This document shows positions 16,928-24,361 of a stretch of DNA of 64,000 nucleotides, piece by piece. The translations under genes and the position numbers were made by a program. The stretch lies in assembly GCF_029892565.1 (NCBI RefSeq), contig NZ_JARXVH010000010.1, positions 124,001 to 188,000 on the forward strand, written 5' to 3'. How positions within the stretch are numbered: the stretch's first letter is position 1; every line of letters starts with the position of its first letter. The notes beneath the pieces were generated by a model. It was not told where the DNA came from, ran no database searches, and saw only the letters and a list, made by a program, of their open reading frames with translations. This stretch comes from Streptomyces pseudovenezuelae. Its GTDB lineage: Bacteria; Actinomycetota; Actinomycetes; Streptomycetales; Streptomycetaceae.

Positions 16928-16952
16928 CGATCGCGCAGGGAGGGTGCCGGAG

Positions 16953-19900
16953 ATGGTGCGGTACAGAACGAGACACAGATGGGGAACAGCGGTCGTGCTG
17001 ACGGCCGCTTTTGCATTGGCGGTGGGATCTCAGGGGGCGGCGACAGCGCTCACCGCGAAGCCCCCGGCCGCCGACCGGGAGTTCTCGTCCTCCTTCGAGG
17101 CGGGTGATCCGGCGCCGGACTGGCTGAACACGGTCGACACCGCGCCCGACGGATCCAAGCGGGCCTCGGGCGTCGACGGCGGCTACAGCACCGGCATCCC
17201 GGGCAACGTGTCCGACCACGTCACGGACGTGCGGGCCAGTTCGGAGAACACGAACGGCGGCGAGGTGAAGGAGAACCTCGTCGACGGCGAGGCCGGCACC
17301 AAGTGGCTGACCTTCGCGCCCACCGGCTGGGTCGAGTTCGACCTCGACAAGCCGGCCAAGATCGTGACGTACGCGCTTACTTCGGCCAACGACTTCGACG
17401 AGCGCGACCCGAAGGACTGGACCCTGCAGGGCTCCACCGACGGCAAGGACTGGAAGACCGTCGACACCCGCACCGGTGAGACGTTCTCCGAGCGCTTCCA
17501 GACCAAGTCGTACGACCTCGCCGAGCCGGCCGAGTACCAGCACTTCCGGCTGGACATCACCAAGAACAACGGCGCCTCGGACATCCTGCAACTGGCCGAC
17601 GTGCAGTTCTCCACCGGCGGCAGCGGCGGCCCGGTGCCGCAGGACATGCTGACGCTGGTCGACCGCGGCCCGGCCGGCTCGCCGACCGCGAAGGCGGGCG
17701 CCGGCTTCACCGGCAAGCGCGCGCTGCGGTACGCGGGGCGCCACACCGCCGACGGGCAGGCGTACTCGTACAACAAGATCTTCGATGTGAACGTGTCCGT
17801 GCGGCGTGACACCGAGCTGTCGTACCGGATCTTCCCGTCGATGGCGGACGGTGACCTCGACTACGACGCCACGAACGTCTCCGTCGACCTGGCCTTCACC
17901 GACGGCACCTACCTCAGCGACCTGGGCGCGACCGATCAGCACGGCTTCGGTCTGACGCCGAAGGCGCAGGGGGCCGCGAAGATCCTCTACGTCAACCAGT
18001 GGAACAACGTGGTCTCGGGGATCGGGTCGGTCGCGTCCGGCAAGACCGTCGACCGCATCCTGGTGGCGTACGACTCCGCGAAGGGCCCGGCGAAGTTCCG
18101 CGGCTGGCTGGACGACCTCACGATCGACAAGGCGGCGCCGGCGAAGCCGAAGGCCCATCTGTCGGACTACGCCCTCACCACCCGTGGCACCAACTCCAGC
18201 GGCGGCTTCTCGCGCGGCAACAACTTCCCCGCGACCGCCGTGCCGCACGGCTTCAACTTCTGGACGCCGGTGACCAACGCGTCGTCGCTGAGCTGGCTGT
18301 ACGACTACGCACGCGCCAACAACGACGACAACCTGCCGACGATCCAGGCGTTCAGCGCTAGCCATGAACCGAGCCCCTGGATGGGCGACCGGCAGACCTT
18401 CCAGGTGATGCCCTCGGCGGCCTCCGGAACTCCGGACACCGGCCGTGAGGCACGGGAGTTGGCCTTCAAGCACGAGAACGAGACCGCGCGGCCGTACTAC
18501 TACGGCGTGACGTTCGAGAACGGTCTCAAGACCGAGATGACGCCGACCGACCACGCGGCGACGATGCGCTTCACCTTCCCCGGTGACGACGCGAGCGTGC
18601 TCTTCGACAACGTCACCGACCAGGCCGGGCTCACGCTCGACCCGGCGACCGGCACCTTCACCGGCTACTCGGACGTCAAGTCGGGGCTGTCGACCGGCGC
18701 GACCCGGCTGTTCGTCTACGGCACCTTCGACAAGCCCGTGAAGGACGGTTCGTCCACCGGGGTCAAGGGGTACATGAAGTTCGACGCCGGCGCCGACCGC
18801 ACGGTGACGCTGCGCATCGCCACCTCGCTGATCAGCATCGACCAGGCCAAGGACAACCTGCGCCAGGAGATCCCGGACGGCACGTCCTTCGACTCGGTCA
18901 AGAAGAAGGCCCAGCGCACCTGGGACAGGATCTTCGACAAGGTCGAGGTGGAGGGTGCCACGCAGGACCAGCTGACCACGCTGTACTCCAGCATGTACCG
19001 GCTGTACCTGTACCCCAACTCCGGCTTCGAGAAGGTCGGTTCGAAGTACCAGTACGCGTCCCCGTTCTCGCCGATGCCGGGGCCCGACACCCCGACGCAC
19101 ACCGGCGCGAAGATCGTGGACGGCAAGGTGTACGTCAACAACGGCTTCTGGGACACCTATCGGACCACCTGGCCGGCGTACTCCTTCCTGACGCCCTCTC
19201 AGGCGGGCGAGATGGTCGACGGGTTCGTGCAGCAGTACAAGGACGGCGGCTGGACCTCGCGCTGGTCCTCCCCCGGCTACGCGGACCTGATGACCGGCAC
19301 CTCCTCGGACGTGGCCTTCGCGGACGCGTACGTCAAGGGCGTCCACTTCGACGCCAAGTCGGCCTATGACGCGGCCGTGAAGAACGCGACCGTCGTGCCG
19401 CCGTCGTCCGGTGTGGGCCGCAAGGGCATGGCGACCTCGCCGTTCCTCGGCTACACCAGCACCGACACCGGCGAGGGCTTCTCCTGGGCGATGGAGGGCT
19501 ACGTCAACGACTACGGCATCGCGCAGATGGGCAAGGCCCTCTACAAGAAGACCGGCGAGAAGCGCTACAAGGAGGAGTCGGAGTACTTCCTCAACCGCGC
19601 CCAGGACTACGTGAACCTCTACGACTCCCAGGCCGGCTTCTTCCAGGGCAAGGACGCCAAGGGCAACTGGCGCGTCGACTCCGCCAAGTACGACCCCAAG
19701 GTGTGGGGTTACGACTACACGGAGACCGACGGCTGGGGCTACGCCTTCACCGCGCCGCAGGACAGCCGGGGGCTCGCCAACCTGTACGGCGGCCGCGGCG
19801 CCCTCGGGGACAAGCTCGACGAGTACTTCTCGACCCCCGAGACGGCCTCGCCCGAGAACGTCGGTTCCTACGGCGGTGTCATCCACGAGATGACGGAGGC

Positions 19901-20759
19901 GCGCGACGTGCGCCTGGGCCAGTACGGGCACTCCAACCAGGTCGCCCACCATGTCATCTACATGTACGACGCGGCCGGCGAGCCCTACAAGGCGCAGAAG
20001 AACGTCCGCGAGGTGCTCTCCCGCCTCTACACCGGCAGCGAGATCGGGCAGGGCTATCACGGCGACGAGGACAACGGCGAGCAGTCGGCCTGGTACCTCT
20101 TCTCCGCGCTCGGCTTCTACCCGCTGGTGATGGGCAGCGGCGAATACGCCATCGGCTCCCCGCTGTTCAAGAAGGTCACGGTGCATCTGGAGAACGGCGA
20201 GGACCTCGTCGTCAAGGCACCGAAGAACAGCGACAAGAACATCTACGTGCAGGGCCTGAAGGTCAACGGCCGCAACTGGACGTCGACTTCGCTCCCGCAC
20301 TCGCTGCTGGAGGAGGGCGGGGTGCTCAACTTCGACATGGGGTCGAAGCCGTCCTCGTGGGGCACCGGCAAGAACGCGGCGCCCGTGTCGATCACCCAGG
20401 ACGACAAGGCGCCGACGCCGCGTGCGGACGTGCTGAAGGGTGACGGGGCGCTGTTCGACAACACCTCGGCGACGAGCGCGACGGTGACGTCGGTCGATCT
20501 GCCGGTCACCGACAGCACGAAGGGCCTCCAGTACACGCTGACCTCGTCCGCCGACCACACCAAGGCACCGACCGGCTGGACGCTCCAGGGCTCCGACGAC
20601 GGGACCACGTGGAAGACGCTCGACAAGCGGTCCGGCCAGTCCTTCACCTGGGACCGGCAGACCCGGGCGTTCAGCGTGGGCTCGCCGGGTACGTACGGGA
20701 AGTACCGCCTGGTGTTCGACGCCGAGGCGGTGGTCTCGGAGGTCGAACTGCTCTCGTGA
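16953..20759 (+). CDS. Secreted GH92 alpha-mannosidase with discoidin-like domains
   Basis: A 1268-residue secreted enzyme. ATG 16953 (GGGAGG about nine bases upstream) gives a signal peptide, MVRYRTRHRWGTAVVLTAAF and an Ala-rich cleavage zone. An F5/8 type C (discoidin, CBM32-like) domain follows at about residues 60-230. The GH92 catalytic region runs about 400-1150, with GGFSRGNNFPATAVPHGFNFWTP at its start and GDEDNGEQSAWYLFSALGFYP near its end; a second short discoidin-like segment closes the protein. GH92 enzymes are calcium-dependent exo-acting alpha-mannosidases on N-glycans or fungal mannans. GH67 follows 20 bp downstream, so the two are probably co-transcribed. A palindromic operator shared with the other GH92 gene precedes it. 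Confidence 0.9.
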   Translation: MVRYRTRHRWGTAVVLTAAFALAVGSQGAATALTAKPPAADREFSSSFEAGDPAPDWLNTVDTAPDGSKRASGVDGGYSTGIPGNVSDHVTDVRASSENTNGGEVKENLVDGEAGTKWLTFAPTGWVEFDLDKPAKIVTYALTSANDFDERDPKDWTLQGSTDGKDWKTVDTRTGETFSERFQTKSYDLAEPAEYQHFRLDITKNNGASDILQLADVQFSTGGSGGPVPQDMLTLVDRGPAGSPTAKAGAGFTGKRALRYAGRHTADGQAYSYNKIFDVNVSVRRDTELSYRIFPSMADGDLDYDATNVSVDLAFTDGTYLSDLGATDQHGFGLTPKAQGAAKILYVNQWNNVVSGIGSVASGKTVDRILVAYDSAKGPAKFRGWLDDLTIDKAAPAKPKAHLSDYALTTRGTNSSGGFSRGNNFPATAVPHGFNFWTPVTNASSLSWLYDYARANNDDNLPTIQAFSASHEPSPWMGDRQTFQVMPSAASGTPDTGREARELAFKHENETARPYYYGVTFENGLKTEMTPTDHAATMRFTFPGDDASVLFDNVTDQAGLTLDPATGTFTGYSDVKSGLSTGATRLFVYGTFDKPVKDGSSTGVKGYMKFDAGADRTVTLRIATSLISIDQAKDNLRQEIPDGTSFDSVKKKAQRTWDRIFDKVEVEGATQDQLTTLYSSMYRLYLYPNSGFEKVGSKYQYASPFSPMPGPDTPTHTGAKIVDGKVYVNNGFWDTYRTTWPAYSFLTPSQAGEMVDGFVQQYKDGGWTSRWSSPGYADLMTGTSSDVAFADAYVKGVHFDAKSAYDAAVKNATVVPPSSGVGRKGMATSPFLGYTSTDTGEGFSWAMEGYVNDYGIAQMGKALYKKTGEKRYKEESEYFLNRAQDYVNLYDSQAGFFQGKDAKGNWRVDSAKYDPKVWGYDYTETDGWGYAFTAPQDSRGLANLYGGRGALGDKLDEYFSTPETASPENVGSYGGVIHEMTEARDVRLGQYGHSNQVAHHVIYMYDAAGEPYKAQKNVREVLSRLYTGSEIGQGYHGDEDNGEQSAWYLFSALGFYPLVMGSGEYAIGSPLFKKVTVHLENGEDLVVKAPKNSDKNIYVQGLKVNGRNWTSTSLPHSLLEEGGVLNFDMGSKPSSWGTGKNAAPVSITQDDKAPTPRADVLKGDGALFDNTSATSATVTSVDLPVTDSTKGLQYTLTSSADHTKAPTGWTLQGSDDGTTWKTLDKRSGQSFTWDRQTRAFSVGSPGTYGKYRLVFDAEAVVSEVELLS

Positions 20760-20779
20760 GCCGCTGAGTTGGGGGTCGC

Positions 20780-22756
20780 ATGCCGCTTCCCGTGCCCGTA
20801 CCGCCCGAGGGTGTGGACCCGGCCTGGCTGCCGGAGCAGGCGTTCCGGCCGCTCGGCACCCGGCGGGTCCTGATCCGTGGATCGGGTCCGCTGGTGGACA
20901 CGGTGCACGGGGAGGTGGCGGCGGCCTGTGAACGGTTCGGGGGACGCGTCGATCGTGACGCGTCCCCCGAACCGTTCGACCTGTCACTGGAGTTGACCGG
21001 CACGGACGCCGCCGAGGCGTTCACGTTCGAGCGCGGCGCCGGCCGTACGACCGTCACCGCGTCCGGCCCGTCCGGGCTGCTGTACGGCCTCTTCCACGTC
21101 GTACGGCTCGGCGAGGCCGCCTTCCGCGGCGAACACCGACGCGAGCGCCACAGCCCGGCGTTGACGCTGCGGATGCTGGACCACTGGGACAACGTGGCCG
21201 TGCACCCGGTCATGGGGCAGGTGGAGCGGGGCTATGCGGGCGGCTCGCTGTTCTGGGCCGACGGGCGGGCCCGGGGCGACCTGGAGCGCGTGCGGGCCTA
21301 CGGGAGGCTGCTGGCGGCCTGCGGGATCAACGCCGTGGCCGTGAACAACGTCAACGTGCACGCGACCGAGGCGCACCTGCTGACCGACCGGATCGGTGAA
21401 GTGGCGGACATCGCGGGCGCGTTGCGGCCGTACGGCATCCGCACGCACCTGTCGGTCACCTTCGCTGCGCCGATGGTGCTCGGGGGCCTTGCGACCGCCG
21501 ACCCGCTCGACGAGGGCGTGCGGGAGTGGTGGGCCGGGGCGACGGCGCAGGTGTACGAGGCGATACCCGACTTCGGCGGGTACGTGGTGAAGGCCGACTC
21601 GGAGGGGCAGCCGGGGCCGTTCGCGTACGGGCGCAGTCACGCGGACGGCGCGAACATGCTGGCCGCCGCGCTCGCCCCGCACGGCGGCACCGTGCACTGG
21701 CGGGCCTTCGTCTACGACCACCGCCAGGACTGGCGGGACCGGACCACGGACCGGGCACGGGCCGCGTACGACCATTTCGTGCCGCTGGACGGGGAGTTCG
21801 CCCCGAACGCGGTGCTCCAGGTGAAGCACGGACCGATGGACTTCCAGGTACGGGAGCCGGTCTCGCCGCTGATCGGCGCGATGCCGCACACCCGGCTCGC
21901 GGTGGAGCTGCAGGCCACCCAGGAGTACACCGGGCAGCAGCGACACGTGTGCTGGCTCGGGCCGATGTGGAGCGAGGTGCTGCGGCTGCGGCCCGAAGAG
22001 GGCGCGTCCGTCGGGGAGTTGGCGCGCGGCGGCCTGGTGGCCGTGTCCAACGTCGGCGACGACCCGTTCTGGACCGGCCATCCGCTCGCCCAGGCCAACC
22101 TCTACACCTTCGGCGGACTCGCCTGGAGCCCGCAGGCGGACCCGGGGCAACTCCTGGACGAGTGGGTCGGGTTGACGTACCCAGGGGCCTCCACGGGGCT
22201 GTGGGAGGCGTTACGGAAGGTACTGAGCGGGTCCTGGCGGACGTACGAGAAGTACACCGCGCCGCTCGGGGTGGGCTTCATGGTGCAGCCGGGGCACCAC
22301 TACGGGCCGAGCGTGGACGGATACGAGTACAGCCCGTGGGGGACATACCACTTCGCCGACCGGGACGGCGTCGGCGTCGACCGGAGCGCGGCGACCGGCA
22401 CGGGGTACGCGGGGCAGTACACCAAGGCGTGGGCCGAGGTGTACGAGTCGCCGGAGACCTGCCCGGACGAACTGCTGCTGTTCTTCCACCATGTGCCGTA
22501 CGGGCACGAGTTGAAGAGCGGGAAGACCGTGATCCAGCACATCTACGACACGCACTTCGAGGGCGTGGCGGAGGTGGAGGCGGCTATGGAGGTGTGGAAC
22601 TCGCTTGCCGGGCTGGTGGATCCGGCGCGCCATGCGCGGGTGGCGGAGCGGTATGCGGAGCAGCTCCGGAGCGCCCGCGAATGGCGCGATCAGATCAACA
22701 GCTACTTCTTCCGGAAGTCGGGGGTGCCGGACGCGGCGGGGCGGGTCATCCACTGA
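20780..22756 (+). CDS. aguA: GH67 alpha-glucuronidase
   Basis: A 658-residue intracellular enzyme (no signal peptide) that removes 4-O-methyl-glucuronic acid from the non-reducing end of short glucuronoxylo-oligosaccharides. The family pattern is clear: LRMLDHWDN with VERGYAG, then VKADSEGQPGP holding the predicted acid Glu (about 275), GPMDFQVREPVSP with a catalytic Asp (about 354), and ELQATQEYTGQ with Glu (about 382). ATG 20780 is 20 bp past the GH92 stop behind a G-rich RBS, so it shares that transcript. It fits the GH39/GH42/LplABC operon downstream better than a mannosidase. It converges with the sigma factor gene, leaving 26 bp. Confidence 0.9.
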   Translation: MPLPVPVPPEGVDPAWLPEQAFRPLGTRRVLIRGSGPLVDTVHGEVAAACERFGGRVDRDASPEPFDLSLELTGTDAAEAFTFERGAGRTTVTASGPSGLLYGLFHVVRLGEAAFRGEHRRERHSPALTLRMLDHWDNVAVHPVMGQVERGYAGGSLFWADGRARGDLERVRAYGRLLAACGINAVAVNNVNVHATEAHLLTDRIGEVADIAGALRPYGIRTHLSVTFAAPMVLGGLATADPLDEGVREWWAGATAQVYEAIPDFGGYVVKADSEGQPGPFAYGRSHADGANMLAAALAPHGGTVHWRAFVYDHRQDWRDRTTDRARAAYDHFVPLDGEFAPNAVLQVKHGPMDFQVREPVSPLIGAMPHTRLAVELQATQEYTGQQRHVCWLGPMWSEVLRLRPEEGASVGELARGGLVAVSNVGDDPFWTGHPLAQANLYTFGGLAWSPQADPGQLLDEWVGLTYPGASTGLWEALRKVLSGSWRTYEKYTAPLGVGFMVQPGHHYGPSVDGYEYSPWGTYHFADRDGVGVDRSAATGTGYAGQYTKAWAEVYESPETCPDELLLFFHHVPYGHELKSGKTVIQHIYDTHFEGVAEVEAAMEVWNSLAGLVDPARHARVAERYAEQLRSAREWRDQINSYFFRKSGVPDAAGRVIH

Positions 22757-22782
22757 TCCCTTGGTTCCGTTGCCCCCTCGAC

Positions 22783-23682
22783 TCAACGGCTCAGGGTCGT
22801 CTCCTGGTCCATGTGCGACAGCTTCTCGGGGTTGCGCACGGCGTAGAGGCCGGTGACGAGGCCGTCGTCGATGCGCACCGCCAGTACGGTGTCGACCTCG
22901 CCGTCGAACCGGAAGACCAGCGCCGGGAAGCCGTTGACCTGCGCCAGGCCCAGCTGCGCGTCGGTGACCCGGCCCAGCCCGGTGGCCAGCAGCCGGCCCA
23001 CCTTGTCGGCGCCCACGACGGGCTTCAGGACGGCCTGCTTGACCCCGCCGCCGTCGCCGAGGAAGACGACGTCCGGGGCGAGGATGTCGAGCAGGCTCTG
23101 CAAGTCACCGGTGTTGGCGGCCCGTTGGAACGCGTCGAGCGCGTGCCGGGTCTCGATCGCGGAGACGGCCCCGCGCGGCCGGCGCGAAGCGACGTGCGCC
23201 CGCGCCCGGTGCGCGATCTGGCGGACCGCGGCCGGGGTCTTGTCGACGGCCCCGGCGATCTCGTCGTAGTCGAGGTCGAACACCTCGCGCAGCACGAACA
23301 CCGCCCGCTCGGTGGGCGCGAGGGTCTCAAGCACCAGCAGCATCGCCATCGAGACGCTGTCGGCCAGCTCGACGTCCTCGGCCACGTCCGGGGCGGTCAG
23401 CAGCGGCGCGGGCAGCCAGGAGCCGACGTAGGACTCCTTGCGGCGGGCGAGCGTGCGCAGCCGGCTCAGCGCCTGGCGGGTGGTGATCCGGACCAGGTAG
23501 GCGCGCTGGTCACGCACCGTGTCCAGGTCGACACCTGACCACCGCATCCAGGTCTCCTGGAGGACGTCCTCGGCGTCGGCGGCCGAGCCGAGCATCTCGT
23601 AGGCGACGGTGAACAGCAGGTTGCGGTGGGCGACGAACGCCTCGGTGGCCGTGTCCTGCGTGGGCTCGCTGTTCTCGCTCAT
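22783..23682 (-). CDS. ECF41-type (SigJ-like) RNA polymerase sigma factor
   Basis: A 299-residue ECF sigma factor with sigma-2 (EDVLQETWMRW) and sigma-4 (LAPTERAVFVLREVFDLDYDEIAGAV) regions in the first 180 residues. A C-terminal SnoaL-like extension of about 110 residues follows. The linker and tail carry variants of the ECF41 marks: WLPAPL for WLPEP, DGGGV for DGGGR, and NPEKL for NPDKL. In ECF41 factors this tail replaces an anti-sigma factor. ATG 23682 is used, and a larger upstream frame is non-coding. Its own upstream region has a perfect ECF41-type promoter, and the divergent gene is the AhpD-like partner typical of the group. The inducing signal is unknown. Confidence 0.9.
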   Translation of the reverse strand: MSENSEPTQDTATEAFVAHRNLLFTVAYEMLGSAADAEDVLQETWMRWSGVDLDTVRDQRAYLVRITTRQALSRLRTLARRKESYVGSWLPAPLLTAPDVAEDVELADSVSMAMLLVLETLAPTERAVFVLREVFDLDYDEIAGAVDKTPAAVRQIAHRARAHVASRRPRGAVSAIETRHALDAFQRAANTGDLQSLLDILAPDVVFLGDGGGVKQAVLKPVVGADKVGRLLATGLGRVTDAQLGLAQVNGFPALVFRFDGEVDTVLAVRIDDGLVTGLYAVRNPEKLSHMDQETTLSR

Positions 23683-23729
23683 CACCGGCTGCTCCTGCCT
23701 GCTCGTTCTCGACGATGTCACGCGCACAA

Positions 23730-23756
23730 GACGCCGGCCACCGCACTCCTGTGACA
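23730..23756 (-). promoter_or_regulatory. ECF41-type promoter for the sigma factor gene
   Basis: On the minus strand TGTCACA (23750-23756) and CGTC (23730-23733) are separated by exactly 16 bases, the arrangement I recall for ECF41 promoters (TGTCACA-N16-CGTC). It lies 48 bp upstream of the sigma gene start and implies autoregulation. Confidence 0.7.
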
Positions 23757-23790
23757 CCCCGAAGCGGTGGCGTACGTCACACGGCCGCCC

Positions 23791-23817
23791 TGTCACACGG
23801 AGCGGGGCGCCGGCATC
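23791..23817 (+). promoter_or_regulatory. ECF41-type promoter for the AhpD-like gene
   Basis: TGTCACA (23791-23797), a 16-base spacer and CATC (23814-23817) form a near-consensus ECF41 promoter 62 bp upstream of the carboxymuconolactone-decarboxylase-family gene. The -10 element differs from CGTC at one base. Confidence 0.65.
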
Positions 23818-23878
23818 TCTTGTGCATCCGACGCAGCGCAGCACAGCGCATCGCGACGCCACGAGTGAGGACGAGATC

Positions 23879-24361
23879 ATGGAAGCCCGATTCAACCTGT
23901 TCGAGAACGAGATCTCCGCCAAGTTCGCCAAGCGGTTCGCCAACAGCAGCCTGGTGATCGAGCAGTCGCCGCTGCCCAAGTCCACCCAGGAGCTGGTGTC
24001 GCTGCGCGCGAGCCAGATCAACGGGTGCGGCTGGTGCGTCGACTACCACACCAAGGAGATGGCGGCGGCCGGTGAGACCTCGGTCCGGCTGATGCTGGTG
24101 GCCGCGTGGCGCGAGTCCACCGTGTTCACCGAGGCCGAGCAGGCCGCGCTGGCCTTCGCCGAGGAGGGCACCAGGATGGCGGACGCTCAGTTGGGTGTGT
24201 CCGACGAGACCTGGGACCTGGTGCGCAAGCACTACGACGACGACCAACTCGCCGCGCTGGTCTGCCTGGTGGCCCTGATCAACGCGGCCAACCGGCTCGC
24301 CGTGATCGTGCACCAGAAGGGCGGCTCCTACGAGGTCGGCATGTTCGCCGCCTCGAACTGA
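23879..24361 (+). CDS. Carboxymuconolactone decarboxylase/AhpD-family protein
   Basis: A 160-residue cytoplasmic protein starting at ATG 23879. It has the AhpD-type redox motif with cysteines in INGCGWCVDYHTK (CxxC followed by His), typical of peroxidase-like alkylhydroperoxidase D-fold proteins and not of true decarboxylases. ECF41 sigma factors are usually encoded next to such a gene and drive it; both the divergent neighbour and the ECF41-type promoter are present here. A role in detoxifying organic peroxides or reactive metabolites is plausible but unproven. Its last 34 bp overlap the end of the GH42 gene on the other strand. Confidence 0.88.
   Translation: MEARFNLFENEISAKFAKRFANSSLVIEQSPLPKSTQELVSLRASQINGCGWCVDYHTKEMAAAGETSVRLMLVAAWRESTVFTEAEQAALAFAEEGTRMADAQLGVSDETWDLVRKHYDDDQLAALVCLVALINAANRLAVIVHQKGGSYEVGMFAASN

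Larger units (their letters stand above)
16574..16952. other. 379-bp divergent regulatory region between ngcE and the GH92 gene
   Basis: No convincing gene fits here. The region is less GC-rich than its neighbours. It holds a dre-like site at 16710-16725 on the ngcE side, a possible TTGACA -35 element at 16866-16871 facing the GH92 gene, and the palindrome GACAACGTTGTC at 16916-16927. An in-frame extension of the GH92 frame back to 16674 exists but would place 93 non-signal residues before the signal peptide. Confidence 0.7.

Noticed and set aside
16674..16952. 93-residue N-terminal extension of the first GH92 protein
   Set aside because: It would bury the signal peptide inside the protein and lies over the promoter and operator; ATG 16953 has a good RBS.
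16857..20987. Open minus-strand frame of about 1376 codons opposite the GH92 gene
   Set aside because: Its translation is Arg/Gly/Val/Ala repeats with no domain, and it mirrors codon bias of the real plus-strand gene. Long antisense open frames are normal at this GC content.
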